Origin: JBHJHK01 sp050330975
GTDB taxonomy: Bacteria > Pseudomonadota > Gammaproteobacteria > Competibacterales > Competibacteraceae
DNA: 5,954 bases
Reading direction: 5' to 3'
Assembly (NCBI GenBank): GCA_050330975.1
Contig: JBHJHK010000351.1
Coordinates: forward strand, 1-5,954
Each line of letters starts with the position of its first letter. Position 1 is the first letter of the stretch. A program made the translations under genes and the position numbers. Of the stretch, positions 5,953 to 5,954 are shown piece by piece. The notes below the pieces were generated by a model, which did no database searches, was not told where the DNA came from, and saw only the letters and a program-made list of their open reading frames with translations.

Positions 5953-5954
5953 CC

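Overview
The window looks like ordinary GC-rich chromosome from a Gram-negative bacterium, most likely a pseudomonadote. The evidence is a secreted OmpA-type peptidoglycan-binding protein, a full-length bacterial LonA protease and sampled GC near two thirds with GC-ending codons. No rRNA or strongly lineage-specific marker is present, so a narrower placement would be a guess.

Layout, left to right. Bases 1-621 (+) hold the C-terminal 206 codons of an amidase-signature enzyme. Bases 622-1079 hold no gene I can support, but end in a candidate promoter and a C6-T-G7 inverted repeat. Bases 1080-1414 (+) are a small heat shock protein (Hsp20) gene broken by one missing base near 1298. Bases 1453-3840 (+) are an intact ATP-dependent Lon protease starting 38 bp after the hsp20 stop, so the two look co-transcribed. 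A perfect 12-bp hairpin (3949-3975) lies between lon and the convergent minus-strand genes. Bases 4010-4528 (-) encode a small secreted NTF2/SnoaL-like protein in a patch of clearly lower GC. Bases 4680-5726 (-) encode an OmpA-family protein with an N-terminal DUF4384-like domain. A tandem pair of 16-nt repeats (5792-5824) lies upstream of it, and the C-terminal end of a further minus-strand gene (5833-5952) runs off the right edge.

Functional theme. The best-supported unit is hsp20-lon: a holdase that binds unfolding proteins next to a protease that degrades them. In this sequence the holdase frame is disrupted, while Lon keeps all its ATPase and Ser-Lys catalytic residues. The two complete minus-strand genes encode exported proteins; nothing ties them to hsp20-lon. 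I do not see a clearly new multi-gene system here. The points most worth a second look are the hsp20 frameshift, the low-GC gene patch, and the tandem repeat in front of the OmpA/DUF4384 gene.
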